Source of the DNA: Sphingobium phenoxybenzoativorans
GTDB taxonomy: Bacteria; Pseudomonadota; Alphaproteobacteria; Sphingomonadales; Sphingomonadaceae
Length of the DNA: 64,000 bases
NCBI RefSeq assembly: GCF_001757355.1
Contig: NZ_MINO01000008.1
Span: forward strand, 61,631-125,630
Reading direction: 5' to 3'
The translations under genes and the position numbers were made by a program. Every line of letters begins with the position of its first letter. Positions within the stretch are counted from its first letter, which is position 1. Of this stretch, positions 8,638 through 17,921 are shown in pieces. The notes under the pieces are model-generated. The model ran no database searches, was not told where the DNA came from, and saw nothing but the letters and a program-made list of their open reading frames with translations.

Positions 8638-9711
8638 TCATATTTTTTTGCGACGGCAAAGGGCGTGGGTCATCACGGCCGGAGACTGGGCGGACAAGCG
8701 AATTTCGCGGCCTGTGTCGTCCATCTCAACCAATCCCTGCTGCTGCAGGGTGCGGGCGAAAGCCAGAGCGTTGCTGGCCTGGAAAGTCCCGTTGATCGTC
8801 AGGTTCGCGGCTGACGTACTGACCGTCAGCTTGCGTTGGGAATAGCGGTTCATCTCTTCGGCGACATCGCTCAGGCACCGGCCGTCAAAGACGATCAGCC
8901 CCTTGGTCCAGATCGTTTCCTTGCGAACATCGACTTTGCCGACCTTCAGGGTATCGCACAGCATCGACAATTTGCTTCCCGCCGGCACCAGAGTCGGCTG
9001 CAGAGCAGCGGAACGGACATGCGGCTCGACGCGGACCAAACCCTCCATCGTCGTAATGTCCGCGCCATCCCGCCCCCTCCGCACGTCGAAGGCGGTGCCG
9101 ACGGCAATCACCTTCAGCGCGCCGGTATCAACCACGAAGGGGCGGCTCTTGTCCTTGCTCACGGAAAAGAGTGCCTGGCCTTTCACCAGCCGCACGTCGC
9201 GGCGATGACTGGAAAAGGCGACCATGACTTCGCTGCCGCTGTTCAGTTCAATTGTCGATCCGTCGGACAGGCTCACAATCCTGCGTTGCCCCACATCCGA
9301 CGCATAGATTTGCCGCATATAACCGTCGCGCGCCATGGCCGGAGCGGCCTTCACGCCGGGATCGTCCTTCTGGTGCAGACTCCACCAAATGGCCGGCGCG
9401 CAGATCAGCCCGATCAGACATGCCGCCAGCGCCATCGGCAACCACCGCCGGGAAGCGGCAGAAGCCGGAACGGACGCAATATTGTTCTGGGTGCGTACGC
9501 GCATGCTGGCCAGCAGCGGCTCATGCCGGGCTTCACCAAGAAACGCCCATAGCGCAGCGACCTCCTGCCAGGCTTGTTCATTCTCGGCCGCTTCGCGCCG
9601 CCATATAGCGGCAGCCTCCCGGTCCTCGCCGGTCGCGCCTTCATTCTGGAGCCGCGCAAAAAGCTCCGTCGCTCTTTCTATGCGCGCCTTGGCAGGATCT
9701 CCCTTCGCCAT
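8638..9711 (-). CDS. FecR-family anti-sigma/sigma regulator
   Basis: A 357-residue FecR-type protein. In order: an N-terminal cytoplasmic FecR_N (DUF4880) segment (about residues 8-60), one transmembrane helix (about 91-110), the periplasmic FecR domain (about 135-230, V-S-L-S-D-G-S-T-I-E-L-N-S-G-S) and a C-terminal STN-like (DUF4974) fold (about 275-345). It holds a FecI-type sigma factor inactive until a TonB receptor signals. It lies 16 bases downstream of its sigma gene. The receptor of the adjoining locus (13613-16057) lacks the STN domain needed to signal to FecR, so its true partner may lie elsewhere. Confidence 0.9.
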   Translation of the reverse strand: MAKGDPAKARIERATELFARLQNEGATGEDREAAAIWRREAAENEQAWQEVAALWAFLGEARHEPLLASMRVRTQNNIASVPASAASRRWLPMALAACLIGLICAPAIWWSLHQKDDPGVKAAPAMARDGYMRQIYASDVGQRRIVSLSDGSTIELNSGSEVMVAFSSHRRDVRLVKGQALFSVSKDKSRPFVVDTGALKVIAVGTAFDVRRGRDGADITTMEGLVRVEPHVRSAALQPTLVPAGSKLSMLCDTLKVGKVDVRKETIWTKGLIVFDGRCLSDVAEEMNRYSQRKLTVSTSAANLTINGTFQASNALAFARTLQQQGLVEMDDTGREIRLSAQSPAVMTHALCRRKKI

Positions 9712-9727
9712 CCGTCAGCGACATCCA

Positions 9728-10246
9728 TCAGCCGGCAGTCCGGCGCAGGATATGCCGCATTGCCTTGGCGACATGTTTTTCAACCGCGCTAACCGATATA
9801 TCGAGTCTATGGGCGATCTCGGCATAAGATAGTTCCTCGAACCGTCTGAGAACAAAGACGTCCCGCGTACGCTCTGGCAGTTCTTCCAACGCTGCCGCGA
9901 CAAGGGCTATCTGTTCCCTTCCTTGGAGGACGCGCTCTGGAGACAATTCCTCAACGGGATGATCCAATTCGGACAGTTCTCCATGAGACGACCGGTGACG
10001 GACTTTGTCCCGCCGCGCATTATCGGTCATCACACTCGCCGCAATTCGAAAGAGATAGCCTTCCATATTCTCTATGGCTGTCTTGTTTTCCTGGCGCACA
10101 TGCAGGCGAAGCATGACTTCCTGGGTCATGTCATCGGCGAGGGTCTGATCACGGACATTGCGGACAAAGAAGGCTCTGAGTGCAGGTATGTAGCTGGCCA
10201 GCGTCATCCCGCCGCATGGCACGGTCGATTTGTGCGCAGATTCCAT
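9728..10246 (-). CDS. FecI-like ECF-family RNA polymerase sigma factor
   Basis: A 172-residue ECF sigma factor of the iron-type (FecI) group. Region 2 spans about residues 20-85 (Y-I-P-A-L-R-A-F-F to Y-L-F-R-I-A-A) and region 4 about 115-168 (L-P-E-R-T-R-D-V-F then Y-A-E-I-A-H-R-L-D-I-S-V-S-A-V-E-K-H). The start at 10246 has GGGGGA about 9 bases upstream; an ATG at 10207 is an alternative. It is cotranscribed with FecR and divergent from the tandem amidohydrolase genes, a natural target of its control. Confidence 0.9.
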   Translation of the reverse strand: MESAHKSTVPCGGMTLASYIPALRAFFVRNVRDQTLADDMTQEVMLRLHVRQENKTAIENMEGYLFRIAASVMTDNARRDKVRHRSSHGELSELDHPVEELSPERVLQGREQIALVAAALEELPERTRDVFVLRRFEELSYAEIAHRLDISVSAVEKHVAKAMRHILRRTAG

Positions 10247-10565
10247 TCCCTCATCCCCCTGAGTTCCTGTCCTCCTCTCCTCCGTTTTGCTGTGCCAGAA
10301 CCGCCTCGCAATCGTGCCGCTTCGCTGTTCTCGCCGCACATTTGATAACGAGCGGCGCCAGGAAGTGCGTTATCCGCGCGACCTCCAGTTTATCGGGTTT
10401 CTCCTTTGCATTTTTTGCAAAAATCCAATCATTCGTAACGAATTCAAGCCACTTTCCGTCATTCTAACGAAAACTAACATCACCTAACGCATCTCCGGCG
10501 ATTTCCGGCATGCGGCTTCCCTTTGCGCCTGCGTCATCCTCCACAGGAAGCGGCAAGGGGCGAAA
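10247..10565. other. Divergent intergenic region between FecI and the amidohydrolase genes
   Basis: 319 bases without a convincing gene. It is AT-rich for this genome and holds two perfect palindromes: TTTGCA-N5-TGCAAA at 10405-10421 and ATTCG-TAA-CGAAT at 10431-10443. Both directions need a promoter here. No -35/-10 pair could be assigned with confidence. Confidence 0.6.
10405..10443. promoter_or_regulatory. Two adjacent palindromes in the divergent promoter region
   Basis: TTTGCA-N5-TGCAAA (10405-10421) and ATTCG-TAA-CGAAT (10431-10443) lie within 40 bases of each other, 120-160 bases upstream of the first amidohydrolase and about 160-200 upstream of the sigma gene. They are candidate repressor or activator sites; no regulator can be named. 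Confidence 0.35.
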
Positions 10566-11978
10566 ATGAAGGCTGGAATTGTACGACTGGTGGGTGCGTC
10601 CATTCTGGCGGCATTGTGCGCCGGGCTTGCTGCCGCTCAGGATTTTCATGATCGGCGGACAGTGCAGTTTCCCGATCAGGCGACGTCCGACAATCCCCAG
10701 CGCATACCGGTCATTCCAAAGAAACAGGGTTTCGACGGCACATTGGTGTTGAAGGGCGGGCGCATCTTCGATTCCGTAAAAAGCGCCGCCTATCCCGGAT
10801 CGCTCGTCATCACGCAGAACAAGGTCGCGGCCGTGCTTCCGGCCGGATCGACTGATTGGCCTGCTGACGCAACGGTCATGGACGTGACCGGCAAGACAGT
10901 CATGCCCGGCATGATCGACATGCATGTCCATATCTATTCCCCGAACGTAACCTCGTCCGACACGCCGGCCGACCTTAAGGCCATGGAAGGCTATGCCGTT
11001 CTGCGCGGCCTCACCAATCTCCGCTATTCGCTGGAGAACGGCATTACGTCGGTTCGCGACATGAGCGGCGTGATGAACGCGTCCTATATCCTCAGCGAAT
11101 GGCTGGAAAAGGACATGTCGCCGGGACCGCGCGTCTTTGCGGCCGGGCATATCATCACCGCCACGGGTGGTCATGCGGCCGAGCGTTCATCCACCTACAG
11201 CGCGATCTATGTGCGCGAGGCCGACGGCGCTGACGATTGGCGTAAGGCGGTGCGCGAGATGTTCAAGATGGGCGCCAGCCACATCAAGATCGCCAGCCAC
11301 TTCGCCCCCGGCGAAGTGAAGGCTGCCGTTGAGGAGGCCCATAATCTGGGGCTTAAGGTCACCTGCGATTGCGAGACGATTTATACGCAAATGGCGGTTG
11401 AGGCAGGCGTCGATTCGATCGAGCACCCGCTGCCGCGCACCGACGAGACCATCAAGCTGATGGCCAAGAAGGGCGTAGCCGCCATCCCGACGATGCAGAC
11501 CTATCAGGATCTGTTCGACATGCGCGGCGCCTACACAGGCTCCCCTTCGCGCCGGTTCTCCATGACGTCGCAATCCAATTTCGACATGCTCAAAAAGTTT
11601 ATCGCCGCCGGCGTCACGATCGGCGTCGGTACGGACAGCCTGGGCCTTCCGGCATTCGAAAAGTCGCCCAATTACTACATCGCGGAACTCAAATTCCTGC
11701 AGAAGGCGGGCTACACGCCGGCCAAGGCGCTGATCGCCGCGACGCGGACCAATGCGCAGATCATGGACATGGGCGACAAGCTGGGAACGCTGGAGCCGGG
11801 CAAGCTTGCGGACGTGATCGTCGTTGACGGGCGACCCGATGAAAATCTGGACGATCTTGCGAAGGTCGAAACGGTGGTCCGCAACGGCAACATCGTGATC
11901 AAGGACGGCCGCCTGTTCGTCCCGCGCCATGAACCTAAGCCGCTGCTCAAACCCTCACCGCCTGAAACGCTGCGGTGA
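10566..11978 (+). CDS. Secreted amidohydrolase-family protein, copy 1
   Basis: A 470-residue amidohydrolase of the imidazolonepropionase/Xaa-Pro dipeptidase-like (ochratoxinase-type) group, with a signal peptide (about residues 1-24, cut after A-A-A-Q region). Metal-site residues seen are H120-x-H122, K241 (H-I-K), H287 (I-E-H-P) and D357 (G-T-D). Where the family normally has the strand-5 metal His (pattern V-T-A-H-A), this protein has C-D-C, with D268 in the His position. The next gene is a close paralogue with C-N-C there. The product probably acts in the periplasm on an amide, lactone or peptide. It is divergent from FecIR and followed by a second copy and a TonB receptor. Confidence 0.87.
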   Translation: MKAGIVRLVGASILAALCAGLAAAQDFHDRRTVQFPDQATSDNPQRIPVIPKKQGFDGTLVLKGGRIFDSVKSAAYPGSLVITQNKVAAVLPAGSTDWPADATVMDVTGKTVMPGMIDMHVHIYSPNVTSSDTPADLKAMEGYAVLRGLTNLRYSLENGITSVRDMSGVMNASYILSEWLEKDMSPGPRVFAAGHIITATGGHAAERSSTYSAIYVREADGADDWRKAVREMFKMGASHIKIASHFAPGEVKAAVEEAHNLGLKVTCDCETIYTQMAVEAGVDSIEHPLPRTDETIKLMAKKGVAAIPTMQTYQDLFDMRGAYTGSPSRRFSMTSQSNFDMLKKFIAAGVTIGVGTDSLGLPAFEKSPNYYIAELKFLQKAGYTPAKALIAATRTNAQIMDMGDKLGTLEPGKLADVIVVDGRPDENLDDLAKVETVVRNGNIVIKDGRLFVPRHEPKPLLKPSPPETLR

Positions 11979-12025
11979 CCGGCGCTTCTTTCAGGGAGCG
12001 AATGCATGATTTCGGGGGTAAAGGA

Positions 12026-13459
12026 ATGACGAATTTCGGACGGCTATTGGCGTGTCTGCTGGCCGGTCTATCAGTGCCGGCGCTGGCCCAGGATTTCCAT
12101 GACAGGCGGACGGTACAGACCCCTGATCAGGTAACTGCGGACAATCCGCAGCGCGTGCCCGTTCTCCCTAAAAAGCAGGGCTTCGATGGCACGCTGGTCC
12201 TTCGCGGCGGCCGCATCTTCGATGCCGTGAAGGATGCGGCTTATGCCGGGTCGCTTGTCATCAGGCAGAACAAGGTCGTGGCCGTGCTTCCGGCCGCTTC
12301 GACCGATTGGCCGGCGGATGCGACCGTGATGGACGTAACCGGGAAAACGATCATGCCCGGCCTGATCGACATGCATGTTCATGCGACATATCCGATTCCA
12401 GAAACACCGGCCGATCAGATCGGCAGCGAAGGCAATGCAACCCTTCGGGCGCTACGCAACCTCCGCCTCTATCTGGAAAATGGCGTCACCTCGATACGCG
12501 ACCTGGGCGGGCCGCGCGACGCCGGCACGATCATCAGCGAATGGCTGGAAAAGGATATGGCGCCGGGCCCCCGCGTCTTTGCGGCTGGCCATATCATTAC
12601 CGGCACCGGCGGCCATAGCGCCAATCGGGGTTCCACCTATCATGCGATGATCCTGGAAACGCAAAGAGCTGGCGGTGAGCAGCCCGTCTATACGCGCGAA
12701 GCGAACGGCGCCGACGATTGGCGCAAGGCGGTGCGCGAGACGTTCAAGATGGGCGCGAGCCACATCAAGATCGCCAGCCACTTCTCCCCTGACGAAGTAA
12801 AGGCCGCCGTTGAGGAAGCCCATAGCCTTGGCCTGAAGGTCACTTGCAACTGCGAGACCATCTACACGCAGATGGCCGTCGAGGCAGGCGTGGACTCGAT
12901 TGAACACCCGCTGCCGCGCACCGACGCGACCATCAAGCTGATGGCCAAAAAGGGCGTGGCCGCCATCCCGACGATGCAGCTCTATCAACAGGTGCTCGAC
13001 ATGCGGGGCGGCCTGTATACCGGACCGTCATCGCGGCGCTTCTCGATGAATGCGCAGGGCAATTTCGACATGCTCAAGAAGCTGATCGCCGCCGGGGTGA
13101 TCATCGGCGTCGGCACCGATACCGGCTCGGAAGGATTTGAGCGCGCACCCAATATCTACATCGCGGAACTGAAATTCCTGCAGAAAGCGGGCTACACACC
13201 GGCCAAGGCGCTGATCGCCGCCACGCGGACGAACGCGCAGATCATGGACATGGGTGACAAGCTGGGGACGCTGGAGGCGGGCAAGCTTGCGGACGTCATC
13301 GTCGTGGACGGCAACCCGGATCAAAATCTGGACGATCTTGCGAAGGTCGAAACGGTGATCCGCAACGGCAACATCGTGATCAAGGACGGCCGCCTGTTCG
13401 TCCCGCGCCATGTGCCGAAGCCGCTGCTTAAACCCTCACCGCCGGATGCGCTCAAATAG
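12026..13459 (+). CDS. Secreted amidohydrolase-family protein, copy 2
   Basis: A 477-residue paralogue of the preceding gene; long blocks are identical, for example the ends from A-G-Y-T-P-A-K onward. The start at 12026 gives the cleanest signal peptide (about residues 1-21) with GGGGG 8 bases upstream; an ATG at 12002, with AGGGAG close by, is possible and would add 8 residues. Metal-site residues are H117-x-H119, K248 and H294, with N275 in C-N-C replacing the usual His. Compared with copy 1 it has a 13-16 residue insertion around 206-222. It lies 47 bases after copy 1, so the two are one operon, and 153 bases before a TonB receptor. Confidence 0.87.
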   Translation: MTNFGRLLACLLAGLSVPALAQDFHDRRTVQTPDQVTADNPQRVPVLPKKQGFDGTLVLRGGRIFDAVKDAAYAGSLVIRQNKVVAVLPAASTDWPADATVMDVTGKTIMPGLIDMHVHATYPIPETPADQIGSEGNATLRALRNLRLYLENGVTSIRDLGGPRDAGTIISEWLEKDMAPGPRVFAAGHIITGTGGHSANRGSTYHAMILETQRAGGEQPVYTREANGADDWRKAVRETFKMGASHIKIASHFSPDEVKAAVEEAHSLGLKVTCNCETIYTQMAVEAGVDSIEHPLPRTDATIKLMAKKGVAAIPTMQLYQQVLDMRGGLYTGPSSRRFSMNAQGNFDMLKKLIAAGVIIGVGTDTGSEGFERAPNIYIAELKFLQKAGYTPAKALIAATRTNAQIMDMGDKLGTLEAGKLADVIVVDGNPDQNLDDLAKVETVIRNGNIVIKDGRLFVPRHVPKPLLKPSPPDALK

Positions 13460-13612
13460 AGCCAGGATCGCCGGACAAAATTCGCGCGGATTGATTGGCG
13501 CGCTCTCAACGAAGTGTCGTGAACACACAGAAAAACAAACAAAAAACCAAACAGGGACGAGACAGGGAGAGGTTCTCGATTTTCAGTTTCAGCAAGTTGC
13601 GGAGAACCTAAA

Positions 13613-16057
13613 ATGACATACAAGAGCCGACTTTGGGGAACTGTCGCCGCCCTGGCGTTCATGGGTGGCGGTCAGGCATTTGCGCAGGAAGAAACGCCAA
13701 GCGACGGCGTGCTCGTGGTCACGGGAACGCGTGGCCAGCCGCGGACGGTAACAGAAAGCGCCGCGCCGATTGACGTGGTCAGCGGCGATCAGCTCGAGAA
13801 AATGGGCGGCGCGACATCGCTTCGCGATGTGCTGACGCAGTTGGTCCCGTCCTTTCAGGCACAGACGGTCGCCTCATCTTCATGGGACAGCCTTGCCCGC
13901 CCTGCGGGTCTCCGTGGCCTGGGCGGCGCCCATGTCCTCGTGCTGGTCAATGGCAAGCGGCGTCACAACAGCGCCCTTATCAACCTGTCCAGCTTCAGCA
14001 TGTCGAGCGGCAGCAATCCTGTCGACCTGGACCTTATTCCGAACGGCGCAATCCGCAGCATAGAGGTGCTGCGTGACGGCGCGTCCGCGCAATATGGCTC
14101 GGACGCGATCGCTGGCGTCATCAATATCACCCTCAAGGAAGATGACAGCGGGCAACTCGTCCTGAATGCGGGTCAGCGCTATAAATGGCATGACCGGTCC
14201 GATGGCGAAACCTACTCGTTCGATCTCTATAAGGGTTTCAAGCTCGGCGACGCCGGCTTCCTGTCGTTGACGGTCGCCGGACGCGACCAGAGCCGCACCG
14301 TCCGCAACTCCACCCATACCGAACAGCTCTATTTCCGGGTCAATGGCCAGCCCGATCCGCGCGAGACTACGGTTGACAGGAACTGGCTGGTCAAGGGCGG
14401 CCTGCCGCGCACCAGCTCGATCAACATGATTGCCAACGCCGGTTATGATTTCGGCGGCGTAGAGGCTTATGCGACCGGCACCCTCGGCTATCGTGACGCG
14501 ACCATCGGCCAGGGTTTCCGCAAGCCGAACAGCAATCAGAACATCCTTCAGGTCCACCCGGATGGTTTCGCGCCGGACTACACACTGAGCGAGAAGGATT
14601 TCCAGTTCCTCGCCGGCGTGCGCAGCGAGGCGGGTCCGTGGAGCTGGGATCTCTCGTCCACCTTCGGCCGCAACTTCGACACCCATGGCTCGCAGAACTC
14701 GCTTAACGCATCGCTGGGTCCGCTAAGCCCCACGGAGTTCACGACCTTCACATCGGCGTTCAATCAGTGGACGACCAATTTCGACGTCACCCGTGATCTC
14801 GAACTCGGCTTCGCCAAGCCTCTCACCCTGGCCTTTGGGCTTGAGCACCGGTGGGAGAATTTCAAGACGGTGCCCAAGGATGAAGCGGCCTACAGGAACG
14901 GCGGATATATCTATCCCGCCAATTATGGCGGCCTGGTCGGTCAGGCGGCACAGGTGGGCGCGCAGGGCGCGATCACCCTTCATCCCAGCGATGCCGCAGA
15001 CCTCTCGCGGAACAGCTATGCCGCCTATATCGATCTTGCGACCAACATCACTGATCCATGGTTTGTGAACGCCGCAGGACGCTTTGAGCATTATGACGAC
15101 AGCTCCGGCGATGTGTTCAGCGGCAAGCTGTCGACGCGCTATGAGATCATGGATGGCGTGGCGCTGCGCGCCACGGTCAGCAACGGCTTCCGCGCGCCGT
15201 CCCTGTCGCAGATCGGCTTCGCCCAGACCTCGACGCAGATTTTCGTCGTGAATGGCGTGATCCAGCCGATTGATTCCAAAACGGTAAAAACCGATTCTCC
15301 GGTTGGCATCGCGCTTGGCGCACAGCCGCTGAAGCCGGAAAAATCGCTGAACCTCTCGGCTGGTCTTTCATTGACGCCATTGCCGGGTTTCTCGGTAACG
15401 GCCGACGCCTATCGCATCGAACTGCGCGACCGCATCCTGCTCTCCAGCTTTTTGACGGGCGCGGGCGTCAACGCGATCCTCGCCACAAACGGGTTCCAGC
15501 CTTACTCCGTCCGCTACTTCACCAACGCGCTCGATACCAACACGCAGGGCGTCGATGTCGTCGCGACCTACAACACGCGGCTGGGTGATCTTGGATCGCT
15601 GCGACTGTCTGCGGCATTCAACTATAACAAGACCAAAATCCACAAGCTTGCAGCCAATCCGCCGCAACTGTCCGGGCTGAACGTGACAATGTTCAACCGC
15701 CAGCAGCAGGGCTTCATCACCGACAATACGCCGACGACGAAGCTGGTCCTGAGCGGCGACTGGTCGCTGGGCGGCCTCAGCGTCAACCTGCGTGAAACGC
15801 GCTACGGCAAGATCGATTATATTCAGTCTGCCGCGGTGAACGACCAGCATTTCAGCGCGAAATGGATCACCGATCTCGATGTAAGCTATAAATTGACGGA
15901 GAGCACGACGGTCGCAGTCGGTGCGAACAACCTGTTCAATGTTTATCCCGACCTCATGACGCTGGTGAACACGATCGGCACCGGCAACTACGCTGCCAAC
16001 TCGCCGTTCGGTTTCTACGGCGGTTATTATTACGGCCGTTTAAGCGTCAAATTCTGA
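13613..16057 (+). CDS. TonB-dependent outer-membrane receptor without STN domain
   Basis: An 814-residue TonB-dependent receptor. A signal peptide (about 1-24) is followed by a TonB-box-like V-L-V-V-T-G and the plug domain (about 40-150, ending in the R-G-L-G-G-A-H-V-L-V-L-V-N-G-K-R and Y-G-S-D-A-I-A-G-V-I-N-I motifs). The rest is a 22-strand-type barrel that ends in the aromatic L-S-V-K-F typical of BamA substrates. There is no N-terminal STN signalling domain. It lies downstream of the two secreted amidohydrolases, which suggests that it imports their substrate or product. A strong terminator follows. Confidence 0.93.
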   Translation: MTYKSRLWGTVAALAFMGGGQAFAQEETPSDGVLVVTGTRGQPRTVTESAAPIDVVSGDQLEKMGGATSLRDVLTQLVPSFQAQTVASSSWDSLARPAGLRGLGGAHVLVLVNGKRRHNSALINLSSFSMSSGSNPVDLDLIPNGAIRSIEVLRDGASAQYGSDAIAGVINITLKEDDSGQLVLNAGQRYKWHDRSDGETYSFDLYKGFKLGDAGFLSLTVAGRDQSRTVRNSTHTEQLYFRVNGQPDPRETTVDRNWLVKGGLPRTSSINMIANAGYDFGGVEAYATGTLGYRDATIGQGFRKPNSNQNILQVHPDGFAPDYTLSEKDFQFLAGVRSEAGPWSWDLSSTFGRNFDTHGSQNSLNASLGPLSPTEFTTFTSAFNQWTTNFDVTRDLELGFAKPLTLAFGLEHRWENFKTVPKDEAAYRNGGYIYPANYGGLVGQAAQVGAQGAITLHPSDAADLSRNSYAAYIDLATNITDPWFVNAAGRFEHYDDSSGDVFSGKLSTRYEIMDGVALRATVSNGFRAPSLSQIGFAQTSTQIFVVNGVIQPIDSKTVKTDSPVGIALGAQPLKPEKSLNLSAGLSLTPLPGFSVTADAYRIELRDRILLSSFLTGAGVNAILATNGFQPYSVRYFTNALDTNTQGVDVVATYNTRLGDLGSLRLSAAFNYNKTKIHKLAANPPQLSGLNVTMFNRQQQGFITDNTPTTKLVLSGDWSLGGLSVNLRETRYGKIDYIQSAAVNDQHFSAKWITDLDVSYKLTESTTVAVGANNLFNVYPDLMTLVNTIGTGNYAANSPFGFYGGYYYGRLSVKF

Positions 16058-16069
16058 TCTGCCCCCTGG

Positions 16070-16104
16070 GGGAGCACGCGCCTACGGCGTGCTCCCTCCT
16101 TTTT
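16070..16104 (+). terminator. Rho-independent terminator after the TonB receptor
   Basis: Perfect 10-base arms (16070-16079 and 16087-16096) with a 7-base loop are followed by TCCTTTTT. It lies 12 bases past the receptor stop codon and closes the amidohydrolase/receptor operon. Confidence 0.88.
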
Positions 16105-16288
16105 CCCGAACACATTCCTCTACAACATCTGGCTACTCCAAACGGCGTAGATCATCCGATATCGGTTATGTGACGGCGACGCATTACAAGCGCAATGCGC
16201 GCCTGAAAAATCTGCTTCCCTGTTGAAAAGGGCAGACATTGAAACCCTAACTATCGGGCGGCCGCCCATTCGACGGATGGAACAGATG

Positions 16289-16609
16289 CTAACGCTGCTC
16301 CGCCCATGTGAGCAGCGCGTCCAGCGCGGGGCATAACGCCTGGCCCCAGTCCGTCAGACCATATTCCACCTTCGGCGGCACCTGATGATGGACAATACGC
16401 CGCACAATGCCGTCGGCCTCCATCTGCCGCAACTGCTGGATCAGCATCTTCTGCGAAACCTTGGGGATCGCGCGCTCCAGTTCGGAAAAGCGCATGATCT
16501 GCCCACCGAACAGGTGAAACAGGATGATGAGTTTCCAGCGACCTTCGAGAAGACTCAGCGCATTCTGCACGCCTTCGGCCGCCGTTTCCTGCGTATATTC
16601 CTTCTCCAT
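16289..16609 (-). CDS. HxlR-family transcriptional regulator
   Basis: A 106-residue winged-helix regulator of the HxlR (DUF24) type: A-L-S-L-L-E-G-R-W-K-L-I-I-L-F-H-L then F-S-E-L-E-R-A-I-P-K-V-S-Q-K-M-L and the wing. It has no conserved Cys near the N-terminus, so it is not an obvious thiol sensor. It is divergent from an NTF2-like/SDR pair, and the palindrome GTAAG-TAC-CTTAC lies 9 bases upstream of its start. Confidence 0.9.
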   Translation of the reverse strand: MEKEYTQETAAEGVQNALSLLEGRWKLIILFHLFGGQIMRFSELERAIPKVSQKMLIQQLRQMEADGIVRRIVHHQVPPKVEYGLTDWGQALCPALDALLTWAEQR

Positions 16610-16617
16610 ACTTTTCC

Positions 16618-16630
16618 GTAAGTACCTTAC
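16618..16630. promoter_or_regulatory. Candidate HxlR operator
   Basis: GTAAG and CTTAC are separated by 3 bases in the divergent gap between the HxlR-type gene and the NTF2-like gene. This matches the GTA-centred dyads reported for DUF24/HxlR regulators. The position is suited to repressing both directions. Confidence 0.5.
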
Positions 16631-16704
16631 TTTTTCGTGCGTTCTTGTGCTTTCTTACAGTAGGCGCGATGTCTCCGGCGCACAATCGATACCGGAGATC
16701 AGCC

Positions 16705-17031
16705 ATGCCCCTTGCCTTGCCAGACCCCATATCCGCCTATTTCGCGGCCGATGTCGCTGAGGGCAGCTCGGTCGCGGCCTGCTTCACGATCGACGCCGTA
16801 GTGATAGACGAGAATGAGACCCATCATGGCCGGGAAGCGATCTCCCGCTGGAAGGCGGAAGCATCCGCGCGCTATCGCTACCTTGCCGAACCGATTGCGA
16901 TCACGGCGGACGGCGGCGAACAGGTCGTTACCGCGCATCTGACTGGCGATTTCCCAGGAAGCCCTGTTGACCTCCGCTACGCCTTCACCCTTGCAGGCGG
17001 AGAAATCGCCCGTCTGGAGATCCGGGCATGA
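16705..17031 (+). CDS. NTF2-like (SnoaL-type) small protein
   Basis: A 108-residue protein with the NTF2/SnoaL cone-fold pattern: I-S-A-Y-F-A-A-D then [24 protein letters not shown] and a C-terminal [15 protein letters not shown]. Such proteins are small enzymes or accessory binding proteins. The start at 16705 begins at the fold; an upstream ATG at 16645 would add an unstructured stretch through the promoter. The last four bases overlap the SDR start (ATGA), so the two are translationally coupled. Confidence 0.82.
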   Translation: MPLALPDPISAYFAADVAEGSSVAACFTIDAVVIDENETHHGREAISRWKAEASARYRYLAEPIAITADGGEQVVTAHLTGDFPGSPVDLRYAFTLAGGEIARLEIRA

Positions 17032-17810
17032 GCTTTGACCTCGGCTTGAGCGGCCAGCGTGCGCTCGTCACTGGCGGCACGAAAGGCGTGGGCGCGGCGG
17101 TGGTCGCCAGCCTCCTTGATGCGGGCGTCACCGTCATCGCTGCGGCTCGCACCGTGCCTTCCGAAGAACAGCATGGTCTGCATTACGTCGCGGCCGATCT
17201 GATGACGGCGCAGGGATGCGCCGACCTAGCTGCCGTGGCGCTCGACCGGCTTGGCGGAGTCGACATCCTCGTCAATGTGCTCGGCGGATCGAGCGCACCG
17301 AGCGGCGGATTTGCCGTACTGGACGATGCGGAATGGGAAAAGGAGCTGAACCATAATCTCATGCCTGCGGTCCGGCTCGACCGCGCATTGTTGCCCGCGA
17401 TGATAGCGCAGGCAAAGGGCGTGATCATCCACGTCACTTCGATCCAGCACATATTGCCGCTGCCCGATTCCACCACCGCCTACGCCGCTGCAAAGGCCGC
17501 CCTTGCGACCTACAGCAAGAGCCTGTCGAAGGAAGTAACGCCAAAAGGTGTCCGCGTGGTTCGCGTCTCACCCGGCTGGGTCGAGACCGACGCCGCCGTG
17601 GCGATGGCGGAACGGCTCGCCGCAAAAGCCGGGACCGATTATGAAGGCGGCAAGAAAATCATCATGGATGCCCTCGGCGGCATCCCGCTGGGCCGGCCGG
17701 CTAAGCCTGAAGAAGTTGCCGATCTCATTACATTCATCTGCTCACCACGGGCAGCGTCGATTTCCGGCGCCGAATATGTAATCGACGGAGGCACGGTGCC
17801 CACGGCATGA
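17028..17810 (+). CDS. Short-chain dehydrogenase/reductase (SDR) family oxidoreductase
   Basis: A 260-residue classical SDR. The cofactor motif is T-G-G-T-K-G-V-G near residues 16-23, and the catalytic tetrad region has S (V-T-S-I-Q-H) and Y-A-A-A-K (T-A-Y-A-A-A-K). It probably uses NAD(P)H to reduce or oxidise a carbonyl or alcohol substrate. It is cotranscribed with the NTF2-like gene and divergent from HxlR, a common arrangement for inducible aldehyde or quinone detoxification units. A terminator lies 111 bases downstream. Confidence 0.9.
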   Translation: MSFDLGLSGQRALVTGGTKGVGAAVVASLLDAGVTVIAAARTVPSEEQHGLHYVAADLMTAQGCADLAAVALDRLGGVDILVNVLGGSSAPSGGFAVLDDAEWEKELNHNLMPAVRLDRALLPAMIAQAKGVIIHVTSIQHILPLPDSTTAYAAAKAALATYSKSLSKEVTPKGVRVVRVSPGWVETDAAVAMAERLAAKAGTDYEGGKKIIMDALGGIPLGRPAKPEEVADLITFICSPRAASISGAEYVIDGGTVPTA

Positions 17811-17921
17811 GGCTTCAGGTGGAGGCGCCGTCCTTTGAAAGCCGTCCAGCGGAGACCTCTGAAGGCGTTTCTCCACCAATCGCAAGATCAAAGTCCGGGG
17901 TGATCCAGCATACACCCCACC

